Part shown: positions 1-4,988 of the stretch, piece after piece
Position numbering within the stretch: position 1 is the first letter of the stretch
How the letters are laid out: each line of letters begins with the position of its first letter
Assembly: GCA_903922545.1 (NCBI GenBank)
Contig: CAIXUE010000329.1
Span: forward strand, 1-5,994
DNA length: 5,994 nt
Direction of reading: 5' to 3'
Source of the DNA: an uncultured Alphaproteobacteria bacterium
Lineage (GTDB): Bacteria > Pseudomonadota > Alphaproteobacteria > Micropepsales > Micropepsaceae
Made by a program: the position numbers and the translations under genes
Notes under the pieces: model-generated
What the model was told of the DNA's origin: nothing
What the model saw: only the letters and a program-made list of their open reading frames with translations
The model's database searches: none

Positions 1-40
1 AAATCCAGTGAAAGTGGGATAAGCGGGCGAACGGCAAATC

Positions 41-46
41 AGAGGG
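41..46 (+). promoter_or_regulatory. Ribosome binding site of the methyltransferase gene
   Basis: AGAGGG sits 8 bases before ATG 55. It is the main argument for this start over ATG 76/79 or an upstream start in the same open frame. Confidence 0.55.
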
Positions 47-54
47 ATTCTGTC

Positions 55-720
55 ATGCGTGAAACCGGAAAATCCATGATGCGACGGCTTCATGACGTGC
101 GGTTTGGCGTGCGCTATTTCGTGGGCGACGGCATCGATATCGGGGCGGGCAACGACCCCCTCACCCTTTACCGTGAATTGTTTCCCGCCATGCGCAATCT
201 GCGCGCCTGGGACATGCCCGATGGCGATGCCCAGGTGATGGCGGGCGTGGCCGACAACAGTTTTGACTTTGTGCATTCCAGCCATTGTCTGGAACATTTG
301 CGCGATCCGGCCATCGGCTTGGCCAATTGGCTGCGCATTCTCAAGCCGGGCGGCCACATGATTGTGCTGGTGCCCGATGAAGATCTTTACGAACAGGGCC
401 AGTTTCCCTCCAACCGCAACTTCGACCACAAATTCAGTTTCACCATTCACAAGCCGGGATCCTGGAGCAAAAGCAGCATCAATCTTTTCACGCTGCTGGC
501 GGGGCTGGGCGATTCCGCCCAGATTTTGCGCGTCGAGCTTCTGGACGCGACTTATCGCTATGGCCTGCCGCCGCTGGACCAGACCATGACAGCGATCGGC
601 GAATGCGCCATCGAATTTGTCATCCGAAAGCGGCCGGCTTCGGAAATCGCGCAAGGCGGCCGCCTTCCCGCCGCCGGTCAGCTGACCGCCGCGGATGTCC
701 GCGCCCTCACCCAAGGCTGA
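55..720 (+). CDS. Class I SAM-dependent methyltransferase (Methyltransf_11-like), substrate unknown
   Basis: Predicted cytoplasmic methyltransferase of 221 residues using S-adenosylmethionine. Seen: a glycine-rich SAM-binding motif I (GIDIGAGND, residues 26-34), an acidic segment after it (WDMPDGDAQ, 52-60), the motif SFDFVHSSHCLEHL (69-82) and LKPGGHMIVLVPDEDLY (96-112). This order is typical of small Rossmann-fold methyltransferases. The last 25 or so residues are Ala/Gly-rich and look like a loose tail. No signal peptide or membrane segment is seen. ATG 55 is chosen because AGAGGG lies 8 bases upstream; ATG 76 and 79 are alternatives with weaker sites. The frame stays open to the left window edge, so an earlier start cannot be fully excluded. 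The next gene starts about 10 bases after the stop, so the two are probably cotranscribed. Inference: its partner's role in heptose activation suggests it methylates a sugar or other surface-glycan component. The acceptor cannot be read from the sequence. Confidence 0.88.
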   Translation: MRETGKSMMRRLHDVRFGVRYFVGDGIDIGAGNDPLTLYRELFPAMRNLRAWDMPDGDAQVMAGVADNSFDFVHSSHCLEHLRDPAIGLANWLRILKPGGHMIVLVPDEDLYEQGQFPSNRNFDHKFSFTIHKPGSWSKSSINLFTLLAGLGDSAQILRVELLDATYRYGLPPLDQTMTAIGECAIEFVIRKRPASEIAQGGRLPAAGQLTAADVRALTQG

Positions 721-730
721 TCTTGCCCGC

Positions 731-1723
731 ATGAGCGCACCTCTGGTTTCCCGCGATGCCGCCCTGGCGCTGGTGCAAGCCTGGCGCAAAGACGGCAAGC
801 GTGTCGTGGCGCTCAGCGGCAGCTTCGACATCCTGCATTCCGGCCACGGCAATCTTGTTTCCGAAGCAAGGGCGGCCGGCGATGCCCTGATCGTGCTTTT
901 GAACAGCGATGCTTCGGTGCGGGCCTATAAAGGCCCCGGCCGGCCCATCAACAACCAGCAGGCCCGCGCCACGGCTGTCGCCGCCCTGCCCGGGGTGGAT
1001 GCGGTGATGCTGTTCGACGAGCTGGTGCCGCTGGCCGCGCTTTCTTTGCTGAAGCCGGATGTGGTGGCGAACGGGCCGGAATATGGCGCGGACTGTATCG
1101 AGCGGACCACCGTGGAAGCCTATGGCGGGCGCATTCTGGTGACATCGCCGCGCTCACATGAAAACTCCACCTCTGAAATCGCGCGCCGCCAGGGTATCGC
1201 CGCCAATCCGCGCGCCATATTGTTCGACCGTGACGGCACATTGATCGAAGATCCGGGCTACCTGTCGCGGCCGGAGGATGTGGTGTGGAAAGATGGCGCG
1301 ATCGCGGCGTTGGACCGTCTGGCGGCGGCGGGTTATCGCCTGATCATCATCACCAACCAATCAGGAATTGGGCGCGGATATTTTTCACAAAGCGACATGG
1401 AAAAGGTTCACCGCCGCCTGAACGATGACCTTGCCGCTGCAGGCGTCACCCTCGCGGGCGTCTATTTTTGCCCGCACGGGCCGGACGCAGATTGCGATTG
1501 CCGCAAGCCAAAGACGGGACTGTTGCTGCAGGCCGCGCGGGAGCATGACCTGGACCTCAGCAAAAGCTGGATGATCGGCGACAAATGTTCGGACATTCTG
1601 GCAGGGCGCATGGCGAATATGCGCACCGCCCTGGTCTATCGTCCGGAAAGCTGCCTGCCCGCGCCGCATATCAAGACGGCAAGCCTCGGCGAAGCCGCGG
1701 ACCTGATCTTGTCGCAGCCTTGA
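731..1723 (+). CDS. Bifunctional heptose-1-phosphate nucleotidyltransferase / GmhB-type heptose bisphosphate phosphatase
   Basis: Two enzymes in one 330-residue chain. The N-terminal half (about 10-155) is a cytidylyltransferase-fold domain like the C-terminal half of HldE/RfaE: SGSFDILHSGH (29-39), NSDASV (58-63), KGPGRPINNQQARA (67-80), KPDVV (108-112) and STSEIARR (146-153). The C-terminal half (about 160-305) is a HAD-IIIA phosphatase like GmhB: FDRDGTL with D166 and D168, ITNQSGIGRG (207-216), a zinc loop C247/H249/C255/C257, RKPK (258-261) and GDKCSD (283-288). Known for these families: the phosphatase converts D-glycero-D-manno-heptose 1,7-bisphosphate to the 1-phosphate, which the transferase activates to the NDP-sugar. 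The ribokinase-type kinase domain of HldE is absent. ATG 731 is preferred: it lies 10 bases after the methyltransferase stop, with AAGG 14 bases upstream. ATG 695 would overlap that gene by 26 bases, has no ribosome binding site and only adds 12 residues before the domain. The nucleotide (ATP or GTP/CTP) is not evident. Confidence 0.88.
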   Translation: MSAPLVSRDAALALVQAWRKDGKRVVALSGSFDILHSGHGNLVSEARAAGDALIVLLNSDASVRAYKGPGRPINNQQARATAVAALPGVDAVMLFDELVPLAALSLLKPDVVANGPEYGADCIERTTVEAYGGRILVTSPRSHENSTSEIARRQGIAANPRAILFDRDGTLIEDPGYLSRPEDVVWKDGAIAALDRLAAAGYRLIIITNQSGIGRGYFSQSDMEKVHRRLNDDLAAAGVTLAGVYFCPHGPDADCDCRKPKTGLLLQAAREHDLDLSKSWMIGDKCSDILAGRMANMRTALVYRPESCLPAPHIKTASLGEAADLILSQP

Positions 1724-1745
1724 GAGATTTTACGAAAAGCGGATT

Positions 1746-2006
1746 TTACTGCGCGGCCATGGGATTGGCGCTGCCGCTGGGCGCGGTCGGCGAAACGGAT
1801 GCCAGCGGCGCATAGGGATTGTAGCTCACGGTCCCGATGGTCTGGGCCGGGTTGGCGGCGGCATAATAGGTGCTTCCGGCCTGGGCGGCATAAGCATCCC
1901 AGTTGGGATTTCCGGCCGATTTGGTGACGAAAGCGCCATAAGGCACCAAAAGCGGGTTCAGCGGGCCGATAAGCGCCAGGCTGGTCAGAATCAAACCGGA
2001 TTTCAT
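1746..2006 (-). CDS. Small Ala/Pro/Tyr-rich protein, probably exported, function unknown
   Basis: An 86-residue hypothetical protein I do not recognise. The N-terminus has a lysine at residue 2 followed by a hydrophobic stretch (about 4-22, containing two prolines), consistent with a signal peptide. No clean AxA cleavage site and no lipobox cysteine are seen. The rest is low-complexity, rich in Ala, Pro, Ser, Tyr, Asn and Gln, with short motifs such as DAYAAQAGSTYYAAANPAQ and SYNPYAPLA. There is no cysteine and no charged core, suggesting an extended secreted or periplasmic peptide rather than an enzyme. ATG 2006 is chosen because GGAG lies 7 bases upstream and the signal-like segment starts there; a longer frame reaching 2069 has no such support. 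It is the last gene of the leftward group, 84 bases after the oxygenase stop, and may have its own promoter. Confidence 0.62.
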   Translation of the reverse strand: MKSGLILTSLALIGPLNPLLVPYGAFVTKSAGNPNWDAYAAQAGSTYYAAANPAQTIGTVSYNPYAPLASVSPTAPSGSANPMAAQ

Positions 2007-2011
2007 AGGGT

Positions 2012-2017
2012 CTCTCC
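2012..2017 (-). promoter_or_regulatory. Ribosome binding site of the small exported protein
   Basis: On the minus strand GGAGAG precedes ATG 2006; the GGAG core is 7 bases from the start codon. It decides the start in favour of the 86-residue form and is good evidence that this short frame is translated. Confidence 0.6.
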
Positions 2018-2029
2018 GTGAAGCAACGC

Positions 2030-2058
2030 AGCATGGCATGGCGCGCTGTTTTTGCCAA
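2030..2058 (-). promoter_or_regulatory. Possible promoter of the small exported protein
   Basis: Reading the minus strand, TTGGCA (2058-2053) and CATGCT (2035-2030) are 17 bases apart. The -35 box matches the sigma-70 consensus at 5 of 6 positions, the -10 box at only 3 of 6. Transcription would start about 17 bases before ATG 2006, leaving room for the ribosome binding site. Weak by sequence alone. Confidence 0.2.
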
Positions 2059-2070
2059 CCCGAGGGCACA

Positions 2071-2086
2071 TTAACGCCGCCGTTAA
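2071..2086. repeat. Inverted repeat TTAACG-N4-CGTTAA in the intergenic region
   Basis: Perfect 6-base arms (2071-2076 and 2081-2086) flank a 4-base centre, CCGC. It lies between the oxygenase stop (2091) and the small gene's start (2006). As RNA on the minus strand it forms a small stem-loop, but no U-tract follows, so it is a poor intrinsic terminator. As DNA it could be an operator for the small gene. It resembles the CtrA box, but the two TTAA halves are 8 rather than 7 bases apart. Confidence 0.35.
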
Positions 2087-2090
2087 GAAG

Positions 2091-2672
2091 CTAGCGCGGA
2101 TAGCCGGGCGCATCAGGCCGGGCTTCAGGATACCACAGATAGGCGTGCAGGATATATTTCGGCCGGTCGCGCGGCGGCAGACCGGCATGGGGGAAAAGCC
2201 AGAGTGGCGGAAAGATCGACAGCCGTCCCGCCGCGGGCGCCACGCTTACATCCAGGCCGGGAAAAACCGTTTCGCCGCCGCCAGGATCGTTGAGATACAG
2301 GATGGCGGTGACGAAGCGGCGGCTGTCGGCATCGTCCATCACATCCACATGTGGCGGAAAGGCTTCGCGCCCATCTGGCAGATAGCGCTTCATGCGGATT
2401 TCCTCAGCCAGCGGCTTTTGCGGCCAATAAGGTCCGATCTCCAGCGCTTGCCGGTATTGCTTGAAGCAGTTCATCATGATGGGCGCGATTTGTGCTTCCA
2501 CATCCGGCCAGTGGCGGCTCACATTCAACTGCACGAAGCTGAAGCCGTCATCCACCCGCTTGCGCACATGCAGGTCGGCCGCCGCCTCGAAACGCTCGAT
2601 CAGGGAACGGCATTGCCCATCGGCAAGCACGCCCTCATAGGCTTTCACATAATCAGACAGCAGTTTCGCCAA
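2091..2672 (-). CDS. Prolyl-4-hydroxylase-like 2OG-Fe(II) oxygenase
   Basis: Predicted Fe(II)- and 2-oxoglutarate-dependent dioxygenase of 193 residues, P4Hc/2OG-FeII_Oxy_3 type. Seen: the iron-binding HxD pair in FPPHVDVMD (H108, D110), a strand-turn segment AILYLNDPGGGETVFPG (123-139), the distal histidine H162 in FPHAG, and K172 in the RPKYILHAYLWY strand, where the family normally places the basic residue that binds 2-oxoglutarate. All core residues are present, so it should be active; the substrate (protein prolyl or other) is unknown. No signal peptide. The frame has no ATG start: the TTG at 2672 is taken because the family's N-terminal motif (LSDYVKAYEGVL) follows at once, and GTG 2648 would cut into it. 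The ribosome binding site is weak (GGGA). It lies 30 bases downstream of the TPR gene, in the same frame, so translation may depend on that gene. Confidence 0.85.
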   Translation of the reverse strand: MAKLLSDYVKAYEGVLADGQCRSLIERFEAAADLHVRKRVDDGFSFVQLNVSRHWPDVEAQIAPIMMNCFKQYRQALEIGPYWPQKPLAEEIRMKRYLPDGREAFPPHVDVMDDADSRRFVTAILYLNDPGGGETVFPGLDVSVAPAAGRLSIFPPLWLFPHAGLPPRDRPKYILHAYLWYPEARPDAPGYPR

Positions 2673-2702
2673 GCAGCAATCCCAAACGCGTGTTGAAAAA
2701 AT

Positions 2703-3290
2703 TCAGCCGGGCGGCTTGGTGCCGGGGACCTGTTTGGTGACCACGAAATCCTTCAGCCGGTCGGCGGCGGGCGTGAATTTGGGTTCCAACTGCAGGGTCT
2801 TTTGATAATCGTAATAGGCCTGGGTGATGTTGCCGCTCAGTTGCTCAGCGACAGCGCGGTTGTAATAGCCGGCAAAAAGATAGGTGGGCCCCAGATCGAT
2901 GCCATGATTGACGTCAGCCATCGCTTCGGTGAATTTTTTCTGCATGATGTAGGCGCCGGCGCGATCGACATAGGCGTCTGCCAGGTCGGGCAGAATGGCG
3001 AGACCGGCATTGTAATCGACCATGGCGTCGTCAATCCGGCCCAGCGAAATCTTGATCGCGCCGCGATTGACATAAGTGCCGGCCCGGTCGTGCGGCGTGA
3101 GCGCTTCGTTTTCCAGCGCCGAGGAACAGGTGGCAATTGCATCCACGGGCTCCGTGCCGGCCTTGGCCATCTCGTAACAGTCATGGGCGAGCTGGTTGCC
3201 CAAAACCAGAACCAGCGCCTGCGACGGCAGGGTGAGCGCGAACAGAGCGGCGAAGGTTGCCGACGCCAGAATTGAAAGGCGCGTTTTCAT
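2703..3290 (-). CDS. Exported tetratricopeptide-repeat protein
   Basis: A 195-residue protein with a classical Sec signal peptide: positive N-region MKTR, hydrophobic core LSILASATFAALFALTL, and likely cleavage after SQA near residue 25, so probably periplasmic. The mature part holds about four TPR units: a divergent one at 37-66, then good ones near 71-103 (AGTYVNRGAIKISLGRIDDA...), 105-137 and 139-171, ending in the typical QLEP. C38 and C55 in the first unit could form a disulfide. A short Pro/Gly/Lys tail ends it. TPR proteins usually act as binding scaffolds; the partner is unknown. ATG 3290 is chosen over ATG 3302 and TTG 3344 because GGAG lies 6 bases upstream and overlaps the ATG 3302 codon, and the signal peptide begins properly here. 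It is first in the leftward group, with the oxygenase 30 bases downstream. Confidence 0.85.
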   Translation of the reverse strand: MKTRLSILASATFAALFALTLPSQALVLVLGNQLAHDCYEMAKAGTEPVDAIATCSSALENEALTPHDRAGTYVNRGAIKISLGRIDDAMVDYNAGLAILPDLADAYVDRAGAYIMQKKFTEAMADVNHGIDLGPTYLFAGYYNRAVAEQLSGNITQAYYDYQKTLQLEPKFTPAADRLKDFVVTKQVPGTKPPG

Positions 3291-3296
3291 CCCGGT

Positions 3297-3300
3297 CTCC
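3297..3300 (-). promoter_or_regulatory. Ribosome binding site of the TPR gene
   Basis: GGAG on the minus strand, 6 bases before ATG 3290. It overlaps the alternative ATG at 3302, which argues against that start. Confidence 0.6.
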
Positions 3301-3319
3301 ATGAAAATTGCTTCGCCCA

Positions 3320-3348
3320 AGTTTACATCGTTTTGGTTCGCCAAGAAA
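3320..3348 (-). promoter_or_regulatory. Possible promoter of the TPR gene group
   Basis: On the minus strand, TAAACT (3325-3320) preceded directly by TG could be a -10 box, matching 4 of 6. The -35 region at 17-base spacing is TTTCTT, a poor match. A promoter is expected somewhere in the 110-base gap before the TPR gene; this is the best candidate I see, and it is weak. Confidence 0.18.
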
Positions 3349-3359
3349 GCGGCTCTGCT

Positions 3360-3389
3360 CCGTCAAGTGACGGCGTAAAGCCCTTACGC
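3360..3389 (-). terminator. Tandem stem-loops after the hydrolase gene, possible terminator of the holB-tatD group
   Basis: Downstream of the hydrolase stop (3401) are two adjacent inverted repeats sharing one base: GCGTAA/TTACGC at 3373-3389 with a 5-base loop, and CCGTCA/TGACGG at 3360-3373 with a 2-base centre (as RNA, a 5-pair stem with a 4-base loop). No clear U-run follows either on the minus strand. This could be termination of an atypical kind or RNA 3'-end protection. Confidence 0.35.
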
Positions 3390-3400
3390 AGCCGCAATGG

Positions 3401-4210
3401 TCATAATGTGATGGTTTGGCCGTCATAGGCGGGCTCGACCCCCGGCGGCAGGTCCCGCTTCAGGCTTTCATAGTCCATATCCACATGCATATTGGTCAGG
3501 ATGGCGCGCTTGGGCCGTACCTTGGCGATCCATTCCAGGCTGCGCTCCAGATGGGCGTGGCTGGGATGGGGCGTGTGGCGCAGGGCATCCACGATCCAGC
3601 AATCAAGTCCTTCCAGCGCCGCAAAAGCGGCCTCGTCCAGCGCGTCGGTGTCGGGCGTATAGGCCAGGCCCCCGAAACGGAATCCCAGCGCGCGGATGCG
3701 GCCATGGCGAAGGCCAAAGGTTCGCACCATCAGATCGCCGCCAGGTCCGGGAATGGCGAAAGGCGCAAAAGGCTCGGCAATTTCATGGGCATTGAGAATG
3801 GGCGGGTAGTCGCTGCCCTCGGGCTGGACAAAGCAATAGCCGAATTTCTGCATCACGTCTTTCATGGCGCGCTGGTCGGTCCAGACATCAATCTTGGTAC
3901 GGTTGTGAAGCACCAGCACGCGCAGATCGTCCATGCCGTGCAACTGGTCGGCATGGCCATGGCTGATCAAAACGCCATCCAGCCGGCTGACGCGCGCATC
4001 CAGCAGCTGCTGGCGCATGTCAGGCGATGTATCGACCAGAACGGCGGTTTCGCCGCTTTGCGATTTTTGGCGCACCAAAAGCGAACAGCGAGTGCGGCGG
4101 TTTTTGGGATTTTGGGGATCGCAGGCGCCCCAATAGCCTTCACCATTCTCGCCGCCCAGGCGCGGTACGCCGCCTGATGAACCGCAACCCAGAATACGAA
4201 CTTCAAGCAT
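3401..4210 (-). CDS. PhnP/COG1235-type metallo-beta-lactamase-fold hydrolase
   Basis: A 269-residue predicted metal-dependent hydrolase, probably a cytoplasmic phosphodiesterase-like enzyme. Seen: the family's N-terminal GCGSSGGVPRLGG (8-20), WGACDPQNPKNRRTRCSLLV (27-46), the metal motif SHGHADQLHGMDDL (83-96: H84, H86, D88), H169, the YTPDTDAL segment (184-191) with a likely bridging Asp, HPSH (215-218) and LTNMHVDMDY (238-247) with H242. The residue after D88, His in the canonical HxHxDH motif, is Gln89 here; H91 is nearby. PhnP cleaves ribosyl cyclic phosphate, but the usual alphaproteobacterial member next to tatD has no established substrate, so I give no symbol. ATG 4210 overlaps the tatD stop by 8 bases (ATGCTTGA). 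No Shine-Dalgarno precedes it, so it probably relies on ribosomes finishing tatD. It appears to be the last gene of the operon. Confidence 0.9.
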   Translation of the reverse strand: MLEVRILGCGSSGGVPRLGGENGEGYWGACDPQNPKNRRTRCSLLVRQKSQSGETAVLVDTSPDMRQQLLDARVSRLDGVLISHGHADQLHGMDDLRVLVLHNRTKIDVWTDQRAMKDVMQKFGYCFVQPEGSDYPPILNAHEIAEPFAPFAIPGPGGDLMVRTFGLRHGRIRALGFRFGGLAYTPDTDALDEAAFAALEGLDCWIVDALRHTPHPSHAHLERSLEWIAKVRPKRAILTNMHVDMDYESLKRDLPPGVEPAYDGQTITL

Positions 4211-4988
4211 GAGGAGGTTTGATCTTGGTGAAAAGGCGGAAAAAATTATCCGTGGTGGCGCGGGCCAGTTCGTCTTCGCTGACGCCCTTCAATTCCGCCA
4301 GCAGCCGGGCGGTATGAACGACAAAGGCCGGCTCATTGGTCTTGCCCCGGTGCGGCATGGGGGCAAGAAACGGCGCATCCGTTTCGACCAGCAGTCTGTC
4401 CAGCGGCACGGTTTTTATCACCTCGCGCAGGGCGGCGGAGTTCTTGAATGTGGCGATGCCGGACACCGAAATATAAAACCCCATTTCCAGCGCCGCGTCC
4501 GCCAGCTTTTGCGTACCGGTGAAGCAATGGATCAGGCCGGTGAAAGCGCCCTTGGCCATTTCCTCTTTCAGGATGGCGATGGTGTCGTCATCGGCGTCAC
4601 GGGTATGAACGATCACCGGTAGTTTCGTCTGCCGGCCTGCCGCGATATGGGCGCGGAAATTCTCAGACTGGGCGATGCGCGGCGCATGTTCGTAAAAATA
4701 ATCGAGACCGGTTTCGCCAATGCCGGCGACCTTGGGATGGCTGGTCTCTGCCAGCAATGGAGCCGGGTCGGACAGAAGCTCCTTCTCCGCCTCATGCGGA
4801 TGCACACCCACACTGCACCAGACATCGGGAAATTTTTCCGCCACAGCACGCACGCCGGGAAAGCGGCTGAGTTCGGTGCCGATGCTGAGACAAACGCTGA
4901 CGCCTGCATTTTTGGCGCGCGCCACCACACCGTCCACATCGCCGGCATAATCAGGAAAATCCAGATGGCAATGACTGTCCACCAGCAT
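4203..4988 (-). CDS. tatD: TatD family metal-dependent hydrolase (DNase-like)
   Basis: A 261-residue TIM-barrel hydrolase of the TatD/YcfH family, length normal. All metal ligands are present: H6 and H8 in DSHCHLDFP, E92 in GIGETGLDYFY, H128 in VIVHTRDADDD, H154 in LIHCFTGT and D204 in VETDAPFLAP. Members are divalent-metal-dependent, and several are 3'-5' exonucleases linked to DNA repair or D-aminoacyl-tRNA handling; the physiological substrate here is not fixed by the sequence. Cytoplasmic, no signal peptide. ATG 4988 is chosen because GGAG lies 7 bases upstream and the family's MLVDSHCHLDF begins there; a TTG one codon earlier is only 4 bases from that site. The start overlaps the holB stop as TGATG, and the stop overlaps the next start by 8 bases, so the three genes are coupled. 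YcfH-type is the closest named subgroup, but paralogues cannot be separated by eye. Confidence 0.93.
   Translation of the reverse strand: MLVDSHCHLDFPDYAGDVDGVVARAKNAGVSVCLSIGTELSRFPGVRAVAEKFPDVWCSVGVHPHEAEKELLSDPAPLLAETSHPKVAGIGETGLDYFYEHAPRIAQSENFRAHIAAGRQTKLPVIVHTRDADDDTIAILKEEMAKGAFTGLIHCFTGTQKLADAALEMGFYISVSGIATFKNSAALREVIKTVPLDRLLVETDAPFLAPMPHRGKTNEPAFVVHTARLLAELKGVSEDELARATTDNFFRLFTKIKPPHA

Noticed and set aside
1..54. Possible tail of an upstream + strand gene ending at TAA 20-22 (frame 2), or an upstream extension of the methyltransferase frame.
   Set aside because: Only six codons are visible before the TAA and nothing is recognisable. The methyltransferase has a good ribosome binding site at 41-46, so neither reading is supported enough to annotate.
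695..730. ATG 695 as the start of the fusion enzyme, giving a repeated MSAP near the N-terminus.
   Set aside because: It has no ribosome binding site, overlaps the methyltransferase by 26 bases, and adds only residues outside the domain. ATG 731 is simpler, though 695 cannot be excluded.
2071..2086. Palindrome annotated as a true CtrA binding site.
   Set aside because: The spacing between TTAA halves is 8 instead of 7, so it is kept only as an inverted repeat.
2052..2696. Long + strand open frame of 214 codons opposite the oxygenase, starting at TTG.
   Set aside because: The opposite strand carries the complete iron and 2-oxoglutarate binding motifs; this frame has none and covers the oxygenase almost exactly.
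3338..3366. TTGACG at 3366-3361 (minus strand) as a -35 box for the TPR gene.
   Set aside because: At 17-base spacing the -10 position reads TGGCGA, which hardly matches, and TTGACG lies inside the hairpin repeat.
3416..4177. Long + strand open frame of 253 codons opposite the metallo-hydrolase.
   Set aside because: It is antisense to a gene with clear family motifs, and GC-rich codon bias produces such open shadows. Its translation shows no domain.
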